A DNA stretch of 64,000 nucleotides from SHZI01 sp038214295 (GTDB taxonomy: Bacteria; Pseudomonadota; Gammaproteobacteria; Steroidobacterales; GCA-2729495), in assembly GCA_038214295.1 (NCBI GenBank), contig JBBQSA010000012.1, forward strand, positions 1 through 64,000. Reading direction: 5' to 3'. The notes under the pieces are model-generated. The model was not told the DNA's origin, made no database searches, and saw only the letters and a list, made by a program, of their open reading frames with translations. The stretch's first letter is position 1. The number at the start of each line of letters is the position of its first letter. Shown one piece after another: positions 25,984-34,045 of this stretch. The position numbers and the translations under genes are program-made.

Positions 25984-26978
25984 CGGCCCGACAGGTTGCG
26001 ATGGTCATCGACCTGAACAAGTGCATCGGCTGCCAGGCCTGCACGGCCGCCTGCAAATCACTGTGGACCGACGAGCCGGGGCAGGAATACATGCTCTGGA
26101 ACAACGTGGAGACCAAGCCCGGGCGCGGTTATCCCAAAGAGTGGGAGGCGAAAGGCGCGAAGTCCGGCTGGAAGAACGGCAAGCTGCAGCTCGGGGAGCT
26201 GCACGCCCAGGAAGATTTCGGCCATCCCGTGCAGTTGAACGTGGATGAGGTCTACTTCAAGGGTGCCGGCGGTCACCTGGAGGCCGACAAGCCCCTGACC
26301 TACGGCTCCAACTGGGACGAGGACTCGAGTTCGGGCGAGTATCCGAACAACTACCACTTCTACCTGCCGCGTTTGTGCAACCACTGCACCAAGCCGGCTT
26401 GCCTCGAGGCCTGCCCGGTGCGGGCCATCTACAAGCGCGAGCAGGACGGCATCGTGCTCGTGGACCAGGACAAGTGCCAGGGTTTCCGCCAGTGCAACAA
26501 GGCCTGTCCCTACGACAAGGTCTACTTCAATTTCGTGAAGGGCAAGTCCCAGAAGTGCATCTTCTGTTTCCCGCGCGTCGAGCAGGGCGTGGCGCCGGCC
26601 TGCGCGCGGCAGTGCCCGGGACGGCTGCGCTTCGTCGGCTTCCTTGAGGACGACGGCGGCCCCATCGCCAAGCTGGTGTACGAGTGGAAGGTGGCCCTGC
26701 CGCTGCACCCGGAGTTCGGGACGCAGCCCAACGTCTATTACGTGCCGCCCATGCTGCCCTCCCGCTTCGACGAGGCCGGAGACTTCGACGAGAGCGAACC
26801 GCGGGTGCCAATGGAGTACCTGCGCTACCTGTTCGGGCCCGAAGTGGACCAGGCCCTGGTTACGCTGCACGCAGAGATGGAGAGGAAGCAGGAGGGCAAG
26901 TCATCGGAATTGATGGACCTGCTGATCGCCAGGGAGTGGAAGTCGCTGTTCAACATTCCTGACGTGAAGGTCTACTGA
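25980..26978 (+). CDS. Type II DMSO-reductase-family beta subunit (four-cluster ferredoxin)
   Basis: A 332-residue electron-transfer subunit. Four Cys groups are visible: CIGCQACTAAC (x2-x2-x3), CNHCTKPACLEAC (x2-x4-x3), CQGFRQCNKAC, in which Phe replaces the second Cys, and CIFCFPRVEQGVAPACARQC (x2-x11-x3). The missing Cys in group 3 predicts three [4Fe-4S] clusters and one [3Fe-4S], as in NarH and EbdB. There is no signal peptide; family members are exported with the Tat-carrying alpha subunit. A heme-b gamma subunit, which normally completes DdhABC/EbdABC enzymes, is not encoded next to it. Stop at 26978, and a TAGAAT box follows before the VOC gene. Confidence 0.92.
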   Translation: MTARQVAMVIDLNKCIGCQACTAACKSLWTDEPGQEYMLWNNVETKPGRGYPKEWEAKGAKSGWKNGKLQLGELHAQEDFGHPVQLNVDEVYFKGAGGHLEADKPLTYGSNWDEDSSSGEYPNNYHFYLPRLCNHCTKPACLEACPVRAIYKREQDGIVLVDQDKCQGFRQCNKACPYDKVYFNFVKGKSQKCIFCFPRVEQGVAPACARQCPGRLRFVGFLEDDGGPIAKLVYEWKVALPLHPEFGTQPNVYYVPPMLPSRFDEAGDFDESEPRVPMEYLRYLFGPEVDQALVTLHAEMERKQEGKSSELMDLLIAREWKSLFNIPDVKVY

Positions 26979-27033
26979 GGTAGAATCTGCTCAAGAGTCA
27001 GAACAACAGATCCGTGATCGAGGTACTTCCCTG

Positions 27034-28029
27034 ATGAACAGCAAAGCAAGCGCCGCCGGCGTGCCAGTCAGCGCGGTTGTCATTGGGGCCGGCAACCTCG
27101 ACGCTTCACTGAAATTCTATGCCGGCACCCTGGGCCTGGAAGTGGCCGAGACCCGGACCTGGCAGGGGGCCGAGTTCGAGCGCTACTGGAAACTGCCTGC
27201 CGGAAGCTCGGCGCGCTGCGCCTTCCTCGGCCACGGCGCCGACCCCGTCGGGCGCATCCAGCTCATGGAATTCAATGCCCCGAACCGGAAGCTCGTCCGC
27301 GCGCCAAGCATCCGCCGTGCCAACGGCCTGTTTAACCTGAACATCTACGCCGACGACATCAAGCGGGACTTCGACCGCCTCAAGGCCCAGGGCCTCAACT
27401 TCTGGAGCGAGCCGGCGCACAACAACTTCGGGCCAGCCGTCGGTGAAACGCTGGAGGCTGCCGGCGACGGGCCGGACGGCGTTGTGATCAACCTGATCCA
27501 GCTGCTCAGCGAAGACCCGAAGACGGTGATCGGCCGCATTATCCAGTTCATCGATGGCTACGGCCGCACATCAACCGGCTTCACCTCGGTGGTAACGACC
27601 GCGCACAGCGTGACCGACATGGACAAGGCGCTGGCCTTCTACTACGGCCCGCTGCACATGTCGCTGTTCATCGAGTCCGTGCTGAAGGGCCCGGTGACGA
27701 ATCGCGCATTAAGCCTGCCCGAGCACGCGGAGACCCGGAGCGTGATCGTCATGGGCGCCCACGAGTACGGCAAGATTGCCCTGGCCGTGCCGCTCAATTA
27801 CGAGGTCCCGAACCTGGTCCCGGACGCCGTGGCGCCCAACATCGGTTACCTCGCCCAGTCGTTCGAGGTGCCGGATCTCCAGGAGACGGCCACGGCCAGC
27901 GCCGCTGTCGGCGCCGAAGTGTTCTGCGGGCCGATGGAGATCGACCTGCCGGGCCGTGGCAAGTGCAGGGCGATGATCGTCCGCAACCCGGGGAGCGGGG
28001 CGCTGCAGGAGCTGTTCCAGGTTCTCTAG
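27034..28029 (+). CDS. Two-domain VOC (glyoxalase/dioxygenase superfamily) protein
   Basis: A 331-residue protein with two vicinal-oxygen-chelate modules: residues about 8-165 (SAVVIGAGNLDASLKFYAGT, ending VINLIQLL) and 185-331 (SVTDMDKALAFYYGPLHM, ending SGALQELFQVL). Doubled VOC folds occur in extradiol dioxygenases, glyoxalases and related isomerases or epimerases. Only some of the expected metal ligands can be picked (late Glu in LIQL/LQEL positions), so the activity is open. It follows the beta subunit by 55 bp with its own TAGAAT (26981-26986), so it may be separately transcribed. Location between two molybdenum enzymes suggests a part in the same pathway, which is inference. Confidence 0.75.
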   Translation: MNSKASAAGVPVSAVVIGAGNLDASLKFYAGTLGLEVAETRTWQGAEFERYWKLPAGSSARCAFLGHGADPVGRIQLMEFNAPNRKLVRAPSIRRANGLFNLNIYADDIKRDFDRLKAQGLNFWSEPAHNNFGPAVGETLEAAGDGPDGVVINLIQLLSEDPKTVIGRIIQFIDGYGRTSTGFTSVVTTAHSVTDMDKALAFYYGPLHMSLFIESVLKGPVTNRALSLPEHAETRSVIVMGAHEYGKIALAVPLNYEVPNLVPDAVAPNIGYLAQSFEVPDLQETATASAAVGAEVFCGPMEIDLPGRGKCRAMIVRNPGSGALQELFQVL

Positions 28030-28042
28030 CGCTGCTGGCGGC

Positions 28043-29044
28043 TCACGCGCCCGGCTCCTTCCCGGGCCGCACGCGCGCCGCGGCACTCCGGACCGATTCG
28101 ACGGCGGAACTGAGCGCGCTCCTTGCGCCGGCCGTGGTCGAGCTCGCCGCGCCGCTCACCACGCTACCGACCGCGCCCCAGAAGCCCTGCACCACGCGGC
28201 CACCGTTCTCACGCACGATCTGGCCCACCAGCACGAGCGCGGCGACGGTCGCCCGCTGCCGCACCTGCCGGCGCGCCGGGTGGGTGAGTGCCTCGCAGTA
28301 CTGCTGGGCAACGATGCCGACGCGCAGGGTGAGAAAGGCGTTGGCCGCGCCGGTCGCGATGCTGTTCACGAGCAGGGTCGAGAGCCCCTGCAGGCCCGGG
28401 ATCGCGCCCTTGGCTGACGGCAACGCCGCCGCGACCATCGGCGTGACGATGGCCGAGAAATCCACGTCCTGGAGGCTGTCGGCCAGCAGCGCGGCGGAGC
28501 CCACGTTGGAGTAGAGGTACAGCATCTGCCGGGGTGATGGCCGCCGGTAGTAGATCGACGCGATCCGCCAGACCATCCGGAACTGGGTGACCAGCACTAT
28601 CAGGCCGTCCAGGCGACCGTTCTGCATCACCGAGGTGGCCACGAAGATCGCGCTGGCCGACTCCCGGACCACGATGGACGATTCCTTCGACAGCACCGCC
28701 AGCGCTGCCTCCACATCAGCCTCGGACTTAAGCGGCAGGCCCGCGAGCCGGGGATTGCGGCCTAGCTGCTGGCGTAACTGCACCAGGAAGGCGGCGTGCT
28801 TTGGCCCCGAGTCCTCTTTGGGTGGCACCAGGGGCTTCGGCAGCCGCAGGTACAGGAACACGGGCGTCAAGGCGGCCACGGCAAAGATTCCCAGCAGCAC
28901 GAGAAACACGGGGCCGCCGAGCCCCAGGTGCAGGCGGTCCGCCGCGCTGGCCAGCTGCTCGATGCTCGCCACCATCACGACGGTGAGGTAGAGCAGCACG
29001 AGGATGCTGAACGTGACGAGCAGGCGCTGGACTATACGGCTCAT
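28043..29044 (-). CDS. DUF697/YcjF-like membrane protein
   Basis: A 333-residue membrane protein. Two N-terminal transmembrane helices (about 8-28 and 42-65) are followed by a cytoplasmic region, then the DUF697 helices with RQMLYLYSNVGSAALLADSLQ, GLSTLLVNSIATGAANAFLTLRVG and a VGQIVRENG segment. The C-terminus is Ala/Ser-rich with basic residues. YcjF-type proteins are poorly understood, often linked with envelope stress or with YcjX GTPases; no YcjX gene is here. It points against the surrounding molybdenum genes, its 3' end 13 bp from the VOC stop, so a functional link to them is not evident. Confidence 0.75.
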   Translation of the reverse strand: MSRIVQRLLVTFSILVLLYLTVVMVASIEQLASAADRLHLGLGGPVFLVLLGIFAVAALTPVFLYLRLPKPLVPPKEDSGPKHAAFLVQLRQQLGRNPRLAGLPLKSEADVEAALAVLSKESSIVVRESASAIFVATSVMQNGRLDGLIVLVTQFRMVWRIASIYYRRPSPRQMLYLYSNVGSAALLADSLQDVDFSAIVTPMVAAALPSAKGAIPGLQGLSTLLVNSIATGAANAFLTLRVGIVAQQYCEALTHPARRQVRQRATVAALVLVGQIVRENGGRVVQGFWGAVGSVVSGAASSTTAGARSALSSAVESVRSAAARVRPGKEPGA

Positions 29045-29318
29045 AGACCTGGCTTCATGGGCTTGGTCTCATCGGCTTCGTATGCATGGAATGGGTCTCC
29101 CGTGCGGGGCGACGACGCGTTGCAGTCGAAGCCAGTGTACCGATTGCGGCTTTCGCCGTGCGTCACGACGGACCGTCCCTGGGGTGTGGCGGCCAGGTGT
29201 CGGCCCAACAAGCGCCAAGCCTACCCGGCCGTTGATATTTGCTAGCCGCCCCCGGGCCGGGAAGCTCTAGAATCGCACTAAGAGCGGCCAGGTCCGCTCC
29301 TTCTTCCGGAGTGTAATC
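29045..29318. other. Intergenic region between DUF697 and transhydroxylase-like genes
   Basis: A 274-bp divergent intergenic region with no credible gene. TAGAAT at 29268-29273 could be a -10 box for the + strand gene but no matching -35 was seen. A ribosome-binding site GGAG precedes the ATG at 29319. Nothing else stands out. Confidence 0.4.
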
Positions 29319-32276
29319 ATGAACTTATCAGTCATTCTTTGGGGCATTCCGCAGGCAATGCGGGCGGCTGCCACCGTTTACCCTGTGTACGCGGCGCGCC
29401 TCAAGGAACGAAACCTCGTCGTCCAGTTCAAGCTGAAGGACAAGCCGCAGGGCCGCTGGATCAAGCTCGAGAACGGCAAGATCAGCTCAAGGAACGGGCT
29501 TCACAAGAAGCCGGACGTGACGCTCTGGTTCAAGAACCAGGAGATCGCGGAAGAGTTCCTGACGCCGCCCTTCGACCAGCTGGTGCGCATCGACGCCGCG
29601 AAGAATTTCAAGATCGGCATGGAGGGGCCGGACGAGCTCGCGGTCTGGTTCATGTCGACGCTGGCGCGCATGGAGACGATGACCTGGAAGAGCGGCACCG
29701 ACCTGGGCGATGGTGTCACGCGCTACACCAACGGCACGAATGGCGGGCCGGTCTTCGTCTACGTGAAGGACGGCAAGATCATCCGGACCACGCCGATTGA
29801 TTTCGATGCCGACGATGCGCAGCCCTGGACAATCGAGGCCCGCGGCAAGACCTTTGCGCCACCCCGCAAGACGACGCTGGCCGCGCACGGCATGTGCCAG
29901 AAATCCATGGTGTATTCGAAGGAACGAATTCTCTATCCCATGAAGCGGGTCGATTTCGACCCGAACGGTGAGCGCAATATCCAGAATCGTGGCAAGTCGG
30001 AGTTCGTGCGCATCAGCTGGGAGGAGGCGCTGAATATTGTTTCCGGCGAGATCAGGCGCTGCAAGTCGGTCGGTCCCGGCGCCATCGCGGTCGCCAACGG
30101 TTCCCACCACCAGTGGGGGAACCTCGGTCACTACCTCAGTGCCTTCAATCGCTTCTGGAACCTGGTCGGTGTGACCAAGCTGGTCCACAACCCCGACAGC
30201 TGGGAAGGCTGGTTCTGGGGCGCGATGCACCACTGGGGCAACAGCATGCGTCTAGGCGCTGCCGAGCCCTACGGCACCGTGGAAGACTGCCTCAAGGAAG
30301 CCGAGATGATCGTCTTTTGGTCCAGCGATCCCGATGCGACCTACGGCTTCGATGGCACGCGACGCCGGGCCTGGGCCAAGGAACTCGGCATCAAGATGGT
30401 GCACATCGACCCGTACATGAACCACACGGCGGCCCACCTGGGTGGCAAGTGGATCTCGCCCAAGCCCGGCACGGATGCCGCGTTTGCCCAGGCGCTGTGC
30501 CACGTGTGGATCACGGAGGATCTTTACGACAGGGAATTCGTGGCGAAACGCACCACGGGTTTCGACGAGTGGAAAGCGTACGTTCTCGGCGAAACCGACG
30601 GCACACCCAAGACCCCCGAGTGGCAGGAGTCCGAAACCGGCGTGCCGGCCCGCGACGTCCGTGCGCTGGCCCGGGAATGGGGCAGCAAGAAGACCTACCT
30701 CGGCGCCGGCAGCTGGGGCAGTGGCGTCGGTGGCGCCTGCCGCGGCCCGATGGGCGTGCAGTGGGCCCGGATGATGACCATCCTCGGCGCGATGCAGGGC
30801 CTGGGGCGGCCTGGCTCCAATTTCGGCAACCTGCAGTTCGGCACGCCGCTCGATTTCAACTTCTATTTCCCCGGCTACGCCGAAGGCAGCATGTCCGGTG
30901 ACCTGGCCTACAGCGCCAACGCGGCCAACAACTACCAGCGCATGCCGCACATCGTGACCATGAGCTCGGTCCGGCAGGCCATTCCCCGGATGTACCTGCC
31001 CGAGGCCATCATGAACGGCAAGGCGATGGGGTATCTCACCGCCGTGGACTCCGTGCAGGGCCAGTTCTTCCCCTTCGGCTACCCGTCACCCGGTCACGTG
31101 CCGGTGCAGATGATCTACAAATACGGCAGCGCGTCCTTCGGCACCATGGTCAACGCCAATCGCTGGGTGCGGATGTATCAGCACGAAAACCTGAAATTCG
31201 TTGTCAACCAGTCGGTCTGGAACGAGGGCGAGACGCGGTTCTCGGACGTCATCCTGCCCGCGTGCTCGGTGTTCGAGCGCTGGGACATCAGTGAAGAGCT
31301 GAATGTCGGCGCCGGATACGTGCACCACATGTACTCGATGTGTAACCACCGCGTGATCAACATGCAGCACAAGGCCATCGAGCCGCTGGGCGAGTCCAAG
31401 TCCGACTACGACATCTTCCTTGCCATCTCGGAAAAGCTCGACATGGGCTCGGTGTACTCCGAAGGTGGCAACACGGAGCTCGACTGGTGCAAGCGAGTGT
31501 TCGATTCGTCCGATGTGTCCAAGCACATTTCCTGGCGGGAGTTCCTGAAGAAGGGCTACTACGTCGTGCCGGCGGAGCCGGAAGGATCCCGGGCCCCCAC
31601 CGCCTACAAGTGGTTCTACGAGGGCCGGAAGAAGGACGTGCCCGAGCCGTACCCGCTGCCGTCGGACTACGTCGGCAAGTTTGGCGACGGGCTGCAGACG
31701 CCCTCAGGGAAGTACGAGTTCATTCCCACGACGCTCGGCCGTTTCGATGACCCGGACCGGCCGCCGCTGAACCGGTACATGCCAGCCTACGAGGACCCGA
31801 AGAAAGACGCGGAACTGGCCGAATACCCGTTGCAGCTGCTCTCGCCGCACTCCCGCTACCCGTTCCACGTCATGGGCGACGACGAGGGCAGTTCCCTCCG
31901 CGATATCCGGGAACATCGCGTGAAGGTCGACGGCCACCATTACCTCGTGGCCCGCATTAACCGGCACGATGCGGAGGCGCGCGGGGTCAAGAATGACGAC
32001 CTCATCCGGCTGTGGAACAACCGCGGCTCGATCGTCTGCGCCGCGCAGCTCACCGACCGGATCCGGCCCGGAGTCGTCAGCGCGTCGACCGCGTCGGCGA
32101 CCTATCGGCCGATGGGCGAGCCGGGCAAGTCGACTGACCTCGGCGGTTGCGTCAACCTGCTGAATACCAGCAAGTCGATTACCAGGAAGAGTCACGGCAT
32201 ACAGCCGAACTGCACGCTGATCCAGTTTGAGAAGTGGACTGGCGTGGATACCTGGAAGCCGGTGGAGGCAGCGTAA
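29319..32276 (+). CDS. Transhydroxylase-like molybdenum enzyme, large subunit, with N-terminal SCP2-like domain
   Basis: A 985-residue protein. Residues about 133-985 match the pyrogallol-phloroglucinol transhydroxylase large subunit (AthL, Pelobacter acidigallici) over its length as I remember it: GGPVFVYVKDGKIIRTTPID, HNPDSWEGWFWG, DPYMNHTAAH, FYFPGYAEG. Residues matching the catalytic His144, Asp174, Mo-ligand Ser175 and Tyr404 are His263, Asp293, Ser294 and Tyr520. No N-terminal FeS motif, as in that enzyme. Residues 1-130 are extra and resemble an SCP2 sterol-carrier domain (VVQFKLKDKPQGRWIKL, PDVTLWFKNQEIAEEF, KNFKIGMEGPDELAVWF). No signal peptide: cytoplasmic. The cofactor should be bis-MGD Mo. 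Overlaps the small subunit by TAATG. Substrate unknown; the extra domain suggests a hydrophobic one. Confidence 0.88.
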   Translation: MNLSVILWGIPQAMRAAATVYPVYAARLKERNLVVQFKLKDKPQGRWIKLENGKISSRNGLHKKPDVTLWFKNQEIAEEFLTPPFDQLVRIDAAKNFKIGMEGPDELAVWFMSTLARMETMTWKSGTDLGDGVTRYTNGTNGGPVFVYVKDGKIIRTTPIDFDADDAQPWTIEARGKTFAPPRKTTLAAHGMCQKSMVYSKERILYPMKRVDFDPNGERNIQNRGKSEFVRISWEEALNIVSGEIRRCKSVGPGAIAVANGSHHQWGNLGHYLSAFNRFWNLVGVTKLVHNPDSWEGWFWGAMHHWGNSMRLGAAEPYGTVEDCLKEAEMIVFWSSDPDATYGFDGTRRRAWAKELGIKMVHIDPYMNHTAAHLGGKWISPKPGTDAAFAQALCHVWITEDLYDREFVAKRTTGFDEWKAYVLGETDGTPKTPEWQESETGVPARDVRALAREWGSKKTYLGAGSWGSGVGGACRGPMGVQWARMMTILGAMQGLGRPGSNFGNLQFGTPLDFNFYFPGYAEGSMSGDLAYSANAANNYQRMPHIVTMSSVRQAIPRMYLPEAIMNGKAMGYLTAVDSVQGQFFPFGYPSPGHVPVQMIYKYGSASFGTMVNANRWVRMYQHENLKFVVNQSVWNEGETRFSDVILPACSVFERWDISEELNVGAGYVHHMYSMCNHRVINMQHKAIEPLGESKSDYDIFLAISEKLDMGSVYSEGGNTELDWCKRVFDSSDVSKHISWREFLKKGYYVVPAEPEGSRAPTAYKWFYEGRKKDVPEPYPLPSDYVGKFGDGLQTPSGKYEFIPTTLGRFDDPDRPPLNRYMPAYEDPKKDAELAEYPLQLLSPHSRYPFHVMGDDEGSSLRDIREHRVKVDGHHYLVARINRHDAEARGVKNDDLIRLWNNRGSIVCAAQLTDRIRPGVVSASTASATYRPMGEPGKSTDLGGCVNLLNTSKSITRKSHGIQPNCTLIQFEKWTGVDTWKPVEAA

Positions 32277-33130
32277 TGGCCAAGAAATGGAACCTGATCG
32301 TCGACGTGGCGCGTTGCGATAACTGCCGGATCTGCTTCCTGGCTGCCAAGGACGAGTACATCGGCAACGACTTTCCCGGGTACTCGGCCGCGCAACCGGC
32401 GCAGGGGCATAACTGGATTGACATCGAGCGCAAGGAGCGCGGCAGCTACCCGCTGGTCGAGGCGCACTTCATGCCGGTGATGTGCAATCACTGCGATGAT
32501 GCGCCGTGCATGAAGGCCGCCAAGAACGGCGCCATTACCAGGCGCGAAGACGGCATCGTCATCATCGATCCGGAGAAATCGAAGGGACAGAAGCAGATCG
32601 TGGACGCCTGCCCCTACGGGGCGATTTCCTGGAACGAGGAGAGGCAGATTCCGCAGGCGTGGATTTTTGACGCGCACCTGCTTGACCAGGGCTGGACGCA
32701 ACCTCGCGCCGAGCAGTCCTGCCCGACCGATGTGTTCCGGTCGGTCAAGGTCGAAGACCAGGAGATGCAGCGGATCAGGGACGAGGAGGGCCTGGAAGTC
32801 TTGCAGCCAGAACTGGGGACCAGGCCCCGCGTGTATTACAAGAATCTGTACCTGATGACTCGCTGCTTTGCCGGCGGGTCGGTGGTGGCCGACGTCGGCG
32901 GCGTTGAGGAGTGTGCTGAAGGCGCCGTCGCGGTGCTGAAAAGGAACGGCAGCGAGGTCGGCCGGGCGACGACGGACACTTTCGGTGAGTTCAAGATCGA
33001 CGGGCTGGAGCCGAACAGTGGGCCCTACCAGCTGGAAGTCTCCGGGCCGGCAGGCCGTTTCTCGCTGCAGTTCGATCTCGGCGACGAAAGCCCCTACCTG
33101 GGCGTCATGAAGCTGTCGGCTGCAGCCTAG
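32276..33130 (+). CDS. Transhydroxylase-like small subunit (ferredoxin plus Cna-B-type domain) with one cluster lost
   Basis: A 284-residue partner of the upstream enzyme. Residues 1-195 are ferredoxin-like and 205-284 a beta-sandwich of Cna-B type (GAVAVLKRNGSEVGRATTDT, FGEFKIDGLE), the architecture of AthS. Ligand Cys visible: C-x2-C-x2-C (RCDNCRIC), C-x2-C-x4-C (MCNHCDDAPC), one in DACPYGA and one in QSCPTDV, eight in all, enough for two [4Fe-4S] clusters. The Pelobacter subunit has three clusters; here the fourth Cys of motif 1 is Ala, the CxxC is WIFD, and the first Cys of the last pair is Ala, so all four ligands of one cluster are gone. GLEVLQPELGTRPRVYYKNL is strongly AthS-like. Confidence 0.9.
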   Translation: MAKKWNLIVDVARCDNCRICFLAAKDEYIGNDFPGYSAAQPAQGHNWIDIERKERGSYPLVEAHFMPVMCNHCDDAPCMKAAKNGAITRREDGIVIIDPEKSKGQKQIVDACPYGAISWNEERQIPQAWIFDAHLLDQGWTQPRAEQSCPTDVFRSVKVEDQEMQRIRDEEGLEVLQPELGTRPRVYYKNLYLMTRCFAGGSVVADVGGVEECAEGAVAVLKRNGSEVGRATTDTFGEFKIDGLEPNSGPYQLEVSGPAGRFSLQFDLGDESPYLGVMKLSAAA

Positions 33131-33149
33131 CGCTGCCTGGAGAACAGGA

Positions 33150-34001
33150 ATGATCCTACTGACGGGTGTAACGGGCAAGATCGGCGGCGAAACGGCGAAA
33201 CAGCTGGTCGCGAAGGGCGCGACGTACCGGGCGCTGGTCCGCGACGCCGCCAAGGCCGCCGAGCTGAAAGCGGCCGGCGTGGAACTGGTGGTCGGCGACA
33301 TCGCCGATCCCGGCACCGTGAAGCGCGCGCTGACCGGCGTTGACAGGGCCTTCCTGCTGCTGCCAAACGGCGAGCATCAGGAGGCTTACGAGAAGCAGTT
33401 CACCGACCTGTGCGTGGCGGCCGGCGTGAAGCACCTGGTGAAGATGTCGTCCATGGAGGCGGTGGTTACGGCGAAGTCGCCGATTCCGCGGGCCCACTGG
33501 GCCGTCGAGGAGTACATCCGTGCTGCGGGGTTGCCCTGGACCATGGTCAAGCCCAACTTCTTCATGCAGAACCTGCTGGGCAGTGCCCGCAGCATCAAGG
33601 ATCAGGGCAAGTTCTCCCTGCCGATGGGCGAGGGAACGACCGGTATGGCGGACGCCCGCGACATCGGTGCGGTCTGTGCCGAGGTGCTGACGGGCAAGGG
33701 GCATGCCGGGCAGAGTTACGAGATCACCGGTCCGGAAGTACTCACGTTCCACGCTGTGGCAGTGCGCTTTACCGAGGTGCTCGGCAAGCCGGTCGAGTAT
33801 GTGCCGATGCCCATGGACCAGTTCCGCGAGCGCATGGCCAATGTCCTTAAGCCCTGGCACCTGGATGCCGTCTGCCAGCTGTTCCAGGAAATTGCCGAGA
33901 TCGGTCTCGATCACACGACCGGCACCTTCAGGAAGCTGATGGGCCGCGACCCTGTTTCTCTCGCGCAGTTCATTCGGGACAACGTGGCGTTGTTCAGGTA
34001 A
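33150..34001 (+). CDS. NmrA-like NAD(P)H-binding protein (atypical SDR)
   Basis: A 283-residue atypical SDR of the NmrA/QOR2 type. The nucleotide loop is LTGVTGKIGGET (4-15), followed by YRALVRDAAKA, VVGDIADP and FLLLPNGEHQEAYEKQFTDL. The active-site Tyr-Lys pair of classical SDRs is absent, as usual for this group; the segment KMSSMEAVV takes its place. Members act as NAD(P)H-dependent quinone or azo reductases or as redox sensors. GGAG precedes the ATG. It begins 19 bp after the transhydroxylase-like small subunit and is likely in the same transcript, where it could supply or sense redox equivalents; this is inference. Confidence 0.8.
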   Translation: MILLTGVTGKIGGETAKQLVAKGATYRALVRDAAKAAELKAAGVELVVGDIADPGTVKRALTGVDRAFLLLPNGEHQEAYEKQFTDLCVAAGVKHLVKMSSMEAVVTAKSPIPRAHWAVEEYIRAAGLPWTMVKPNFFMQNLLGSARSIKDQGKFSLPMGEGTTGMADARDIGAVCAEVLTGKGHAGQSYEITGPEVLTFHAVAVRFTEVLGKPVEYVPMPMDQFRERMANVLKPWHLDAVCQLFQEIAEIGLDHTTGTFRKLMGRDPVSLAQFIRDNVALFR

Positions 34002-34045
34002 CGGTGGCGCGGGCAGGTGTTGCCTGCCCATGAAAGCCCGCCGCC

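Noticed and set aside
22454..26978. Naming the type II molybdenum enzyme as ethylbenzene dehydrogenase or steroid C25 dehydrogenase
   Set aside because: The Mo ligand and cluster motifs are shared by the entire type II group, the gamma subunit is missing, and the FeS spacing is NarG-like, so no substrate name is justified.
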